A DNA stretch of 23,009 bases from Collinsella aerofaciens (GCA_008671135.1 RQAP01000019.1:1-23009), one strand, 5' to 3'; shown: positions 15,214 through 22,854, numbered from the stretch's first letter. Numbers and translations: made by a program. The notes: generated by a model not told the origin, from the sequence alone.

Positions 15214-16530
15214 TTACTCGGAAGCGGCCTTCTCGGTCTTCCAGCCATCGACGAAGGCGTTCTTGACGCCGTCCCACTTGCTGTTATCGGCAGCGTAGGC
15301 AATCAGAGCCTGCTTGAGGTTCTTCTTCCACTCCTCGGAGGGAATGTAGACGAAGTCCCAAGCGACGGTCTTCTTGCCGTCCTTGGCCATGGCAACGGCC
15401 TGCTGCGAGAAGACGTTGGTGGTCTCCTTGGCGCTCTTGAACGGAGCGGTCAGGCCCATCTTGTCGGCGATGATGCTGGTCGGGGTGTCAGCGGTGACGC
15501 ACCAATACATGAAGTCCTCGGTGGCCTTCTGGGCATCCTCGGAAGCCTGGGAACTGACGCACCAGTAGTTCTCGCCGCCGGAGCACAGGCCCTGGTTCTC
15601 CTCGCCGTCAACACCGATGTAGATCGGCATCATGCCAATCTGATCGTCGGTCATGCCGGCCTTGACGAGGTCAGAGTAGGCCCAAGAGCCGTTCTGGTAG
15701 AAGACGGCCTTGCCGGTTGCGAACTCGTTGGTGGCGTCGTCGCCGGTCTTGGAAGCAAGCTGCGAAGGATCGCAGGTGGAGTCGGTGATGTACAGGTCGA
15801 AGATCTGCTTGTAGTTGTCGAGGAACTCACCCTTGATCTCGTCGTCCTCCTGGTTGTGCTCCTTCTCAAACTCGTAGTAGAGCGGCATGTTGGCAAGGTG
15901 GGTGGTGTAGCGCCAGCTGGAGGAGTCGTCCATGCCGGCGGAAGTGAAGGCACCCTCGACACCAAGCTCGTCCTTGCGGGCCTGGATGTCATCGGCACAA
16001 GCCTTCAGCTTGTCGAAGGAGTTGATGTCCTCGGCCTTGTAGCCAGCCTTCTCGAGCAGCTGCTTGTTGTAAATAATGCCGAAGCTCTCCTGAACCCAGT
16101 CGATGCACACATCCTTGCCGTCGGACTGCAGAGCCAGGGAGTCATCAATGAGCTCACCGCGGAGCTTGGTATCGGACAGGTCGGCGCAGTAATCCTTCCA
16201 GTTCTTAAGACCGGTGGGGCCGTTGACCTGGAACAGGGTCGGAGCGGAGCTCTTGGACATCTCGGACTTGAGCTTCTCCTCGTAGGTGTTGGAGGCAGCG
16301 GTCACGATCTTGACCTCGACGCCCTTCTCCTTCTTATAGGCCTTGGCGATCTCCTTCCACTCCTTGTCGACCTCGGGCTTGAATTGGAGGAAGTAGACCT
16401 CGGCAGCGTCACCAGAAGCAGAGGAGCCGGAGCCGGCAGAACCACCGCAACCCACGAGGCCCAGACCAAGAACTGCAGCCGCGGAACCAGCAAAGCCCAG
16501 GAACTGCCTTCTGCTCATTTCGTTCTTCAT
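15214..16530 (-). CDS. Extracellular sugar-binding lipoprotein of the ABC importer
   Basis: The substrate-binding protein of the operon. ATG 16530 (MKNEMSRRQFLGFAGSAAAV) is chosen because AAAGGGTGG lies 6 bases upstream; this gives 438 residues. The N-terminus joins a twin-arginine motif SRRQFLGF with a lipobox LVGC, followed by a Gly/Ser-rich tether (GGSAGSGSSASGDAAE), so it is probably a Tat-exported lipoprotein on the outer face of the membrane. The rest is a family-1 binding fold: VYFLQFKPEVDKEWKEIAKA, SSAPTLFQVNGPTGLKNW, ATGKAVFYQNGSWAYSDLVK. Length and pattern fit maltose, oligosaccharide or polyol binders; the sugar is not clear. Candidate TreR-like operators lie upstream. Confidence 0.92.
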   Translation of the reverse strand: MKNEMSRRQFLGFAGSAAAVLGLGLVGCGGSAGSGSSASGDAAEVYFLQFKPEVDKEWKEIAKAYKKEKGVEVKIVTAASNTYEEKLKSEMSKSSAPTLFQVNGPTGLKNWKDYCADLSDTKLRGELIDDSLALQSDGKDVCIDWVQESFGIIYNKQLLEKAGYKAEDINSFDKLKACADDIQARKDELGVEGAFTSAGMDDSSSWRYTTHLANMPLYYEFEKEHNQEDDEIKGEFLDNYKQIFDLYITDSTCDPSQLASKTGDDATNEFATGKAVFYQNGSWAYSDLVKAGMTDDQIGMMPIYIGVDGEENQGLCSGGENYWCVSSQASEDAQKATEDFMYWCVTADTPTSIIADKMGLTAPFKSAKETTNVFSQQAVAMAKDGKKTVAWDFVYIPSEEWKKNLKQALIAYAADNSKWDGVKNAFVDGWKTEKAASE

Positions 16531-16638
16531 TACAATCCACCCTTTCACACCGTGGCGGCACCCTTTGCCGCCGCCTTCGGAGATTGGCTCGGGGACTTTG
16601 CCCCTTTTGCTGATTTGAACGATACGCTATTTGGCTAG

Positions 16639-16725
16639 TTGTTTGAACAAGTATTACTAGAGCGGTAGAAAAACTTCGGTGAACGGTAATTTCAACTTGA
16701 TACTTGACAAGTTTTGTATAAACAA
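16639..16725. promoter_or_regulatory. Upstream region of the ABC operon with two TreR-like palindromes
   Basis: TTGTTTGAACAA (16639-16650) and TTGTATAAACAA (16714-16725) both fit TTGT-N4-ACAA; on the minus strand the second reads TTGTTTATACAA, one base away from the Bacillus tre operator TTGTATATACAA as I recall it. Between them is a further palindrome ACTTGACAAGT (16702-16712). They lie 109-195 bases before the binding-protein start. No clear -35/-10 pair was found, so the promoter itself is not placed. Confidence 0.45.
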
Positions 16726-16746
16726 TTATTTGTTATCAAATGCAGA

Positions 16747-16795
16747 GAAAACGCCCGGTCAAGCCGATGCATCGTCGGTTTGACCGGGCGTTTTC
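16747..16795 (-). terminator. Terminator of the TreR-like regulator gene
   Basis: GAAAACGCCCGGTCAA (16747-16762) and TTGACCGGGCGTTTTC (16780-16795) form a perfect 16-bp stem with a smaller CCGA/TCGG hairpin inside. The A-run on one side and T-run on the other let it act on both strands. On the minus strand it starts about 40 bases after the regulator's stop codon. Confidence 0.85.
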
Positions 16796-16836
16796 GCTTT
16801 GAGGGCATGAGTCTCGTCAGGCTGCGAGCTAGCCGG

Positions 16837-17556
16837 CTATCGCTTGGAGTTGACGCGGTAATGGAAGATCTCGGGATGCGTGCGGGCACGCGTGACCTCG
16901 AACAAGATGCCGTCCGAGGTGTACGACTGGCTCTCCATGACGGCGACACAGTTGTATTTGCCGAGGTCAAGATAGCTGCAGTCCTCATCGTTGGCAAGCT
17001 CGACGCTCACTGTACGGCGACTCGCCATCACCTTGACGCCGCGTTTGTGCTCCAGATAGTCGTAAATTGACTTTGCGGCGATCTCGGGCGTCAGGCCCTT
17101 GGCGATTGACTCCAAAAAGTAACCATGGTCTACTTGGCGTGCATTGCCGTTAAGGCTTCGGACACGCACCACGCGAATCAACTCCTCGCCCACCTTAAAG
17201 CCCAGGCGACGAGAGAGTTGCTCAGTGCAAATCAAATGTTCAAAAGACTTGACCTCGGTCGATGCGACGGCATTGTTGCGCTTTGCAAATTCGCCAAACG
17301 ACTCGACTTCCTCGAGTGCGCCCAGCATGTCGGTTTCGCCCTTGAGCCAAATAACGCGCACGCCCTTGCCGTGTATGGGCTGCACAAACATCCCGTCGGC
17401 CAGCATGCTCAAGGCGCGTCGAACGGTATTGCGCGTGCAGCCAAACTCCGCGGTCAGCTCGGCTTCGGTTGGCAGCATCTCCTGAAACGCATAAGTCCCG
17501 TTAATGATGCGCGAACGGATCTCGCGGTAGATTCCTTCGTAAATCGCTTTTGGCAT
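16837..17556 (-). CDS. GntR/UTRA regulator of the TreR type
   Basis: A 239-residue regulator. Residues about 5-72 form the winged helix (YEGIYREIRSRIINGTYAF, LPTEAELTAEFGCTRNTVRR, and VQPIHGKGVRVIWL). Residues about 90-235 are the UTRA domain, whose KSIYDYLEHKRGVKVMASRR and DEDCSYLDLGKYNCVAVMES follow the pattern of Bacillus TreR, which senses trehalose-6-phosphate. GAGGTG lies 5 bases before ATG 17556. It diverges from the alpha-glucoside PTS-phosphatase gene and lies upstream of the ABC operon, and TTGT-N4-AC motifs precede both. I infer it is the local repressor and answers a disaccharide phosphate made by the PTS. Trehalose, maltose or another alpha-glucoside phosphate are all possible. 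Confidence 0.9.
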   Translation of the reverse strand: MPKAIYEGIYREIRSRIINGTYAFQEMLPTEAELTAEFGCTRNTVRRALSMLADGMFVQPIHGKGVRVIWLKGETDMLGALEEVESFGEFAKRNNAVASTEVKSFEHLICTEQLSRRLGFKVGEELIRVVRVRSLNGNARQVDHGYFLESIAKGLTPEIAAKSIYDYLEHKRGVKVMASRRTVSVELANDEDCSYLDLGKYNCVAVMESQSYTSDGILFEVTRARTHPEIFHYRVNSKR

Positions 17557-17608
17557 GACTTCACCTCTAATGAATATGTATGGTTAGGCACGATAGCATT
17601 TCTTAAAG

Positions 17609-17742
17609 TTGTTTAAACCGAATATCGGTAAAGCGACAGGATTTAACCGTTGACGGTTTCTGTCATGCCCAAATCGGTTTCGCTCAAAACTGCCGGTACG
17701 ACAATCGTCTGGTCCTCTACAATGAATCCATTGTTTAAACGT
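17609..17742. promoter_or_regulatory. Divergent control region of the TreR-like gene and PTS gene
   Basis: TTGTTTAAAC occurs twice, at 17609-17618 and 17731-17740. The first abuts a 13-bp palindrome ACCGA-ATA-TCGGT (17617-17629) on the regulator side, 53-73 bases before its start. The second runs into AAACGTTT (17737-17744) and lies just after a TACAAT -10 box (17718-17723) for the PTS gene, over the likely transcription start. Both are good operator positions for divergent repression. A matching -35 box for TACAAT was not found. Confidence 0.5.
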
Positions 17743-17783
17743 TTCCCCACGCGCAACGCGCCTCGATATTCGGAAGGCAGAAC

Positions 17784-20234
17784 ATGCTGCAAAAAATCCA
17801 ACGCTTTGGCGGGGCAATGTTCGCGCCCGCCATGCTGTTTTCTATATCAGGCCTCATGGTCGGCGTCTCCGCTCTCGCAACGACTGCGGACATCGTCGGC
17901 GATCTCGCCGTATACGGAACCCCTTGGTACGCTTTTTGGACCATCATCCAGCGCGGCTCGTGGACGGTCTTTAAACGCCTCCCGCTCCTTTTTGCCGTAG
18001 CGCTGCCCATCGGTCTTGCCCAAAAACAACCGGCTCGTTGCTGCCTCGAGGCTCTCGTCGCCTATTTTGCCTACTGCTTCTTTTTGAGCGAGATCATTAA
18101 GCTGAGCGGAGACAATCTTGGACTTAAGTACCCGTCGTCTTTGACCTCCGCTAGCGGCATCACCATCATCGACGGCATCAAGACGCTCGACACCGGCATT
18201 ATCGGCCCGCTGGCGGTATCGGCAACCGTCGTCGCCATCCATGACCGCTTCTACGATGCCAAGGTTCCCGATTGGCTCGGCACCTTCTCGGGCTCCTCGC
18301 TGGTCTACCTCATCAGCTTTTTTGCCGTGTTTGCCCTTGCCGCTATCTCGGCCGCCATCGTGCCCTCCGTATACGCAATGACCGAAACGCTGCGCCATGC
18401 ACTTACGAGCGTCGGCCCCTTTGGCGTGGGCATCTTTGTGCTTTTGGAGCGAGCGCTCGAGCCCATGGGGCTGCACCACCTGCTCTACATGCCGATCTAC
18501 TACGACAACCTGGTCATTAACGACGGCATCTACGCCACGTGGAGCAGCTTGCTCCCCATCCTCTCCCATAGCACGCGCCCCCTTAATGAACTTGCGCCGT
18601 GGGCCGGTTTTACCGCCACCGGCTGGGTCAAGCTCTTTGGCCTTCCCGCCATCGCAGCCGCGTTCTACTCCACCGCAAAACCAGAGCGCCGCGCCGGCCT
18701 TAAGGTCATCCTTTTGCCCGCCATCGTCGCCTCGGTGGTTTGCGGCGTTACCGAGCCACTCGAGTTTCTCTTTATGTTCACCCACCCCGGGCTCTTTTTG
18801 CTCTACGCCGTCTTATCGTCTTGCCTTGCCACAACCATGAATCTCTTTGGCATCGTCGGCATCTTCTCGGGCGGCCTGATTGAGATGGCAGCCTTCAACT
18901 TTATTCCGCTCATGCGCACGCATGCCGGTGCCTATCTTTTGGCGCTCGGTATCGGCCTTGCCTTTAGCCTCATCTTTTTTGTTAGTTTTCGAGCACTCAT
19001 CTTGGTCTATGACCTTAAGACGCCGGGCCGCGAGGATCATGTTGCCAATCGCGCGGCAATCGATCGTTTAACGGAAAGCGGCTTTGCCAAAGAGCAATCT
19101 CCCAATGACGAGGTCAATAGTCGATCCGATCAAGATCACGTCCTCGCTGAGCGGGTAATTCAGCTTTTAGGTGGCGTTGGCAATATTGTGGGCGCAACCA
19201 ACTGCGCCACGCGCCTGCGCGTCGAGGTCGCAGACCCTTCCATCGTTGCAGATAACGCGTCGTTTGTCGCGGTGGGCGCCAAGGGCCTCATCATTACGGA
19301 CAAGACCGCCCAGGTGGTCATCGGCATCTCCGTTCCCCGCGTTAAAGAGCATTTTGACCAGATCATGGGCCTCGAGCCGGAATTTGTGCCCACCGCCTCG
19401 GCCTCCCCCGCCGCCAGCGCAGCCCATAAGCGCGGCGATATTTGCTTCTTCGATATCGACGGAACGCTCGCCTGGCAAGACCCCAGGCTCGCCCAAGACC
19501 TTCCCGAAGACGAGCGGGACCTCTCCCCCTACCCCAACGAGGCGGTCTCGCAGGCCATCCGCGAGTTTGTCGCCAACGGCAACATGGCCTTTATCTGCAC
19601 GGGACGCACCCTGAGCTGCATCCACCCCAAACTTCTTGAGCTGCCCTGGACCGGCATCGTCTGTCTTGCGGGCGGTTACGCCGAGATCAACGGACACGCA
19701 ATTCGCGATCTGTCGATGACGCCCAGTATGCTGCAGCGTCTTGCCCCCTACCTTGAGCAATCGGGCGAGGCCATCCGCTTTGAGGGCCTCAACGGCGTCG
19801 TGCGCATGAGTGCCGATGCCCCCGATGCCCCCGGATACGCGCGCACCCTGGGCGACGCAGTCACGCAGCTGCAACATTACAGTGTCTACAAGATCTTGAT
19901 GTCTACATCGCTCGCCAACCGCATCGCCCAAGATAAGGCACTTGAGCCGCTGCTGTGCTTTAACGAGCTCGAACTCGAGGTAACCGAAATCTCGCCCCGC
20001 GAATGCACGAAGCGCGGGGGCATCCAGTCTGTACTCGATGCCCTCGATCCCCACCACGGAACCGTATACGGCATCGGCGACGCCAGCAATGACGTCTCGC
20101 TGATGAACGCCGTCGATGTCGGTATCGCCATGGGCAATGCGCCGGACTATCTCAAGGATAAGGCCGATTACGTGACCGACACCGTCGATCACGACGGTGT
20201 CGTTGCGGCGCTCGAGCATTTTAGGCTGATTTAG
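17784..20234 (+). CDS. Alpha-glucoside PTS EIIC-EIIB fused to a Cof-type HAD phosphatase
   Basis: An 816-residue three-part protein. Residues 1-430 are a glucose-superfamily EIIC membrane domain; the start IQRFGGAMFAPAMLF and GVTEPLEFLFMFTHP are typical of alpha-glucoside EIICB (MalX/GlvC kind). Residues about 455-535 are EIIB with the phosphocysteine Cys474 in GATNCATRLRVEV. A Pro/Ala/Ser linker leads to a HAD-IIB domain at 553-816 with all four motifs: Asp557-x-Asp559 in FFDIDGTLAW, FICTGRT, Lys743, and Asp766/Asp770 in GIGDASNDVSLMNAVDVGIA. EIIA is not encoded here. The protein would import and phosphorylate a disaccharide, then may dephosphorylate it at the membrane. The fusion is in one unbroken frame with no sign of error. 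GGAAGG lies 6 bases before ATG 17784. Sugar and phosphatase substrate are inferred. Confidence 0.9.
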   Translation: MLQKIQRFGGAMFAPAMLFSISGLMVGVSALATTADIVGDLAVYGTPWYAFWTIIQRGSWTVFKRLPLLFAVALPIGLAQKQPARCCLEALVAYFAYCFFLSEIIKLSGDNLGLKYPSSLTSASGITIIDGIKTLDTGIIGPLAVSATVVAIHDRFYDAKVPDWLGTFSGSSLVYLISFFAVFALAAISAAIVPSVYAMTETLRHALTSVGPFGVGIFVLLERALEPMGLHHLLYMPIYYDNLVINDGIYATWSSLLPILSHSTRPLNELAPWAGFTATGWVKLFGLPAIAAAFYSTAKPERRAGLKVILLPAIVASVVCGVTEPLEFLFMFTHPGLFLLYAVLSSCLATTMNLFGIVGIFSGGLIEMAAFNFIPLMRTHAGAYLLALGIGLAFSLIFFVSFRALILVYDLKTPGREDHVANRAAIDRLTESGFAKEQSPNDEVNSRSDQDHVLAERVIQLLGGVGNIVGATNCATRLRVEVADPSIVADNASFVAVGAKGLIITDKTAQVVIGISVPRVKEHFDQIMGLEPEFVPTASASPAASAAHKRGDICFFDIDGTLAWQDPRLAQDLPEDERDLSPYPNEAVSQAIREFVANGNMAFICTGRTLSCIHPKLLELPWTGIVCLAGGYAEINGHAIRDLSMTPSMLQRLAPYLEQSGEAIRFEGLNGVVRMSADAPDAPGYARTLGDAVTQLQHYSVYKILMSTSLANRIAQDKALEPLLCFNELELEVTEISPRECTKRGGIQSVLDALDPHHGTVYGIGDASNDVSLMNAVDVGIAMGNAPDYLKDKADYVTDTVDHDGVVAALEHFRLI

Positions 20235-20303
20235 GCGCGCTCCATCAAACGCACGCCCGTTGTCCTAAATCGCCAAAACTGCCGCGCCAAACGCCCTGAT
20301 GTG

Positions 20304-20336
20304 GCAATATGTTGTCTGCATATTGCACCAATGCAA
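20304..20336. other. Overlapping inverted repeats before the polyprenyl synthase
   Basis: GCAATATG (20304-20311) pairs with CATATTGC (20319-20326), and TTGCA (20323-20327) with TGCAA (20332-20336), so two alternative small stems overlap. They lie 12-44 bases before the synthase start and may form part of its leader or an operator. No clear sigma-70 promoter was found in this 113-base gap after the PTS gene. Confidence 0.3.
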
Positions 20337-20347
20337 CCTCAGAAAGA

Positions 20348-21373
20348 ATGCGAGAACCCGTGTCCAGTCCGTTTACCAGCTTTTTAGCCCAGCACTTTGA
20401 CCAGATTAACGACTATCTGGCCACGTTCTTTGACGGACAGGCGACCTCTGCCGATATCGAGCGCTACCTGTACGCGCCGCTCTCGGCTTTTACGGCCAAC
20501 GCCGGCAAGCGCCACCGCCCGCTTATCTGCATGCTCGCCGCAACCGCAGTGGGCGGTAGCTTTGAGAGTGCCCGCAGCGCTGCGGCAGCCATCGAACATT
20601 TCCAGTCGGGCGCGCTGATCCACGACGACATCGCCGACAACGGACAGCTTCGTCGAGGCAAGCCCTGCATGCACCTTACCGAGGGCACGGGGCTTGCCAT
20701 CAATTGTGGCGACCTGGCGCTCACCATGGTCACCAAGACCGTTCTCGACGACCCCACGCTGGAGTCCGACGTGAAGCTGCGCGTGCTCCACGAGCTAACC
20801 GAGATGATCGTCCGCACCATCGAGGGTCAAGCGCTCGACCTGGGTTGGGTCCGTGACGGGCGCTTTGATATCTCGGTTGATGACTACCTGGACATGGCGA
20901 CGCACAAGACCGCGTTTTACAGCGGAGCCACGCCGCTTGCCGCCGGAGCCATTATCGGCGGCGGCAGCGATGAGCAAATCGAAGCGCTGCGCGCCTTTGG
21001 CCTGCACACGGGCCTTGCCTTTCAGATTCAGGACGACCTGCTCAACCTTGTCGGCGCTAAGGAAGCCGCCAACAAGGACTTCCGCACCGACATCACCGAG
21101 GGCAAGCGCACGCTTGTCGCCGTACACGCCCTCTCTGATGAGCGCCACCACGACGAGGTCGAGGCGATTCTTTCCTCGGGTACCGATGATCCCGCGCAGC
21201 TCGCACGCGCCGTGGAGATCTTTCAGGAAACCGGCTCCATCGATTACGTCCACACTTACGCGCTCGACCTGACCGCTAAGGCCAAAGCGGCCATCGAGAA
21301 CGTTGAGCTTGATCCGCACGCACGCGAGCTGTTCCTCTCCATGGCAGATTTCTTTGTGGAGCGCCTTAACTAA
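20348..21373 (+). CDS. Polyprenyl diphosphate synthase (trans-isoprenyl type)
   Basis: This family extends allylic diphosphates with isopentenyl diphosphate to make quinone or carrier-lipid side chains. From ATG 20348 (MREPVSSPFTSFLAQHF) it is 341 residues; GTG 20360 is an alternative, and neither has a strong ribosome site. Motifs: NAGKRHRPLICMLAA (GKRxRP), the first Asp-rich motif DDIAD at 93-97 in LIHDDIADNGQLRRGKP, GDLALTM, EGQALDLGW, HKTAFYSGATPLAAGAI, and the second motif DDLLN at 229-233 in FQIQDDLLNLVG, where the last Asp of DDxxD is Asn. The bulky residues before the first motif that set chain length are not decisive to me. Product length is unassigned; GGPP to heptaprenyl are possible. 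Confidence 0.9.
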   Translation: MREPVSSPFTSFLAQHFDQINDYLATFFDGQATSADIERYLYAPLSAFTANAGKRHRPLICMLAATAVGGSFESARSAAAAIEHFQSGALIHDDIADNGQLRRGKPCMHLTEGTGLAINCGDLALTMVTKTVLDDPTLESDVKLRVLHELTEMIVRTIEGQALDLGWVRDGRFDISVDDYLDMATHKTAFYSGATPLAAGAIIGGGSDEQIEALRAFGLHTGLAFQIQDDLLNLVGAKEAANKDFRTDITEGKRTLVAVHALSDERHHDEVEAILSSGTDDPAQLARAVEIFQETGSIDYVHTYALDLTAKAKAAIENVELDPHARELFLSMADFFVERLN

Positions 21374-21511
21374 CGGGGGTTATAAAACCTGTCAGCAGCG
21401 TATTTAGGCACAACTTGCTACACTGTTGAGTGCATGTTTATGCATCCCTTTGCGTTGTCTATCCGACAGACGCTCAAATAGTACGAATGGTACGCCGAAA
21501 GGGGTTCGTTC

Positions 21512-22417
21512 ATGGAACCTATTACAACGGGCATGCAAGGAGCAGCCGTCGAGGACGTGCAGTCTCGTCTCCTGCAGCTCGGCTACACGATTGATGCCGC
21601 CGAAGTCACCGACAAGTACTTTGGAGCCACCACTGAGCAGGCCGTCAGCACCTTCAGGCTCGACAGCGGCCTTGCTGCCGGTCATGCCGTCGATATCCCC
21701 TGTTGGAGCGCCCTTGTAGACGCTTCGTATAAGCTGGGCGACCGCACCCTCTATCTGCGCATGCCCAATTTCCATGGCGCCGATGTGCAGGCCCTGCAGC
21801 GCGCTCTCAACGTTTTGGGCTTTGCCTGTGGCGAAGACGACGGCTACTTTGGTCCGCATACCGAGGCCGCCCTGCAGCAGTTCCAGGAAAATGTCGGCCT
21901 GTTTGCCGACGGCATGGCCTTCCAGGACACCTACGCCTACATCAACCGCCTGCACCATGTGTGGGAGGGCAAGCCCTCGGTCACCGAAGCCGAGTCCCGC
22001 ATCGGTTTTGCTCGCGCCGCCAACGTGCTCGAGCGCTTTCAGATTGCCGTTATCGGCGAGGACCCCATCGCACGCAGTGTTGCGTCGCGTATGTGGAATA
22101 TCGCCACGGCAACGACCGACAACAGCGGCATGATGCTCTGCGACTCCGAGGTCCCAACCGACGTTGACCTGGTGCTCGAGATCGCAAGCGACGAGCTGCC
22201 CGCCGACGCCGCACCGCGCGCCACGATTGCCCTCGCCGAGTGCCACAACCTGGCCCAGCGCATCCGCACTGCCAATGTCGCCGCACAGCAGAAGCCGGCA
22301 CGCATTCGCATTGAGCTCACGGGCATGACGCGCTACAACGGCACCTTCACGGCCAGCGACGCGCAGACACTCGCCGTACGCCTGCTCGATGGCGTTTGCG
22401 ATGCCCTCGCAGATTAG
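21512..22417 (+). CDS. Peptidoglycan-binding-repeat protein without a signal peptide
   Basis: A 301-residue protein with two PG_binding_1-like repeats: about residues 5-68 (GMQGAAVEDVQSRLLQLGYT, KYFGATTEQAVSTFRLDSGL) and 78-145 (NFHGADVQALQRALNVLGFA, GYFGPHTEAALQQFQENVGL). The remaining 150 residues have no family I know; they hold an alpha/beta-like FQIAVIGEDPIARSVASRMW and end IRIELTGMTRYNGTFTASDA plus a helix. There is no export signal, which is odd for a wall-binding module; it may act in the cytosol, leave by another route, or use the fold for something else. AAAGGGG lies 7 bases before ATG 21512. It follows the polyprenyl synthase by 138 bases with no terminator seen. Confidence 0.85.
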   Translation: MEPITTGMQGAAVEDVQSRLLQLGYTIDAAEVTDKYFGATTEQAVSTFRLDSGLAAGHAVDIPCWSALVDASYKLGDRTLYLRMPNFHGADVQALQRALNVLGFACGEDDGYFGPHTEAALQQFQENVGLFADGMAFQDTYAYINRLHHVWEGKPSVTEAESRIGFARAANVLERFQIAVIGEDPIARSVASRMWNIATATTDNSGMMLCDSEVPTDVDLVLEIASDELPADAAPRATIALAECHNLAQRIRTANVAAQQKPARIRIELTGMTRYNGTFTASDAQTLAVRLLDGVCDALAD

Positions 22418-22424
22418 GTAAACT
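22396..22424 (+). promoter_or_regulatory. Promoter of tRNA-Gln
   Basis: TTGCGA (22396-22401) and TAAACT (22419-22424) are exactly 17 bp apart. The expected start near 22431 lies about 25 bases before the mature tRNA. The promoter overlaps the 3' end of the preceding gene. Confidence 0.6.
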
Positions 22425-22455
22425 AAACGAGTTGCTTTTGGGCAACACCACACAT

Positions 22456-22530
22456 TGGGACGTAGTTCAACGGTAGAACTCCGGTTTTTGGTGCCGGCTG
22501 TTGGGGGTTCGAATCCCTCCGTCCCAGCCA
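22456..22530 (+). tRNA. tRNA-Gln (anticodon TTG)
   Basis: A complete cloverleaf of 75 bases. Acceptor TGGGACG (22456-22462) pairs with CGTCCCA (22520-22526), G22527 is the discriminator, and CCA (22528-22530) is encoded. The D-arm holds AGTTCAACGGTAGAACT. The anticodon stem CCGGT/GCCGG (22481-22485/22493-22497, one wobble) encloses TTTTGGT with anticodon TTG at 22488-22490. The T-arm is GGGGGTTCGAATCCCTC. Confidence 0.96.
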
Positions 22531-22539
22531 TTAAAATTG

Positions 22540-22576
22540 AGCGCCCTGAGCCCATAACGGCCCAGGGCGCTTTCTT
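22540..22576 (+). terminator. Terminator after tRNA-Gln
   Basis: AGCGCCCTGAGCC (22540-22552) pairs with GGCCCAGGGCGCT (22559-22571) with one mismatch around CATAAC, followed by TTTCTT. It starts 10 bases after the CCA end. Confidence 0.75.
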
Positions 22577-22581
22577 GTGGG

Positions 22582-22660
22582 CAAGCGGAGGGATTCGAAC
22601 CCGCAAGGCAACACAACTTCTCGTCCAACACGAGAAAAATCTGCCTTCAAAAGACAGGCG
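22582..22660 (-). pseudogene. Degenerate tRNA-like remnant
   Basis: On the minus strand the stretch GGGTTCGAATCCCTCCG (22602-22586) is identical over 17 bases to the T-arm of the tRNA-Gln just upstream, but inverted. Further 5' on that strand is a 5-bp stem with a 7-base loop like an anticodon arm (22657-22641; loop TTTTGAA) and a hairpin TTCTCGT/ACGAGAA (22636-22618) like a long variable arm. No acceptor stem closes it, the T-stem has a mismatch and the region between arms is too long. It looks like a decayed class II tRNA or a tRNA fragment left by recombination, not a working tRNA. Confidence 0.4.
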
Positions 22661-22750
22661 CCCCAAGCCCATTAGGACCAAGAGCGCCTTACATCTAGAA
22701 AATATCAGCCCAGTTCCGAAAAGCGAGCCGCCATCTACAAAATGGCGCGT

Positions 22751-22811
22751 GGCCCCGGCGGACCGGGCATTAAGTTTGTCGCGAGTTCCGCACGAACAGG
22801 AGGCCACTTAA
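22751..22811 (+). repeat. Left half of the palindromic repeat seen at 4912-5042
   Basis: TCGCGAGTTCCGCACGA (22779-22795) is identical to 4944-4960, and the flanks align further: GGCATTAAGTTTG against GGCATAAGGTTG upstream, and GGAGGCCACTTAA against GGAGAGCACTTAA downstream. In the full copy the palindrome folds back after CACTTAA (TGTGCTCTCC); here the fold-back half is absent and unrelated sequence begins at 22812. The repeat is therefore cut in its loop. Confidence 0.7.
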
Positions 22812-22854
22812 CCTCGATGTTTTGGACGTGACAGACACTATGACCCAATCCGAG

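Noticed and set aside
22582..22660. A working class II tRNA on the minus strand
   Set aside because: No acceptor stem can be formed, the T-stem has a mismatch, and the anticodon-like loop would read TTG (Gln), which does not go with a long variable arm.
22455..22811. Open frames across tRNA-Gln on both strands, with peptides such as GTEGFEPPTAGTKNRSSTVE
   Set aside because: These are the well-known false peptides made by translating tRNA genes and their flanks; the tRNA itself explains the DNA.
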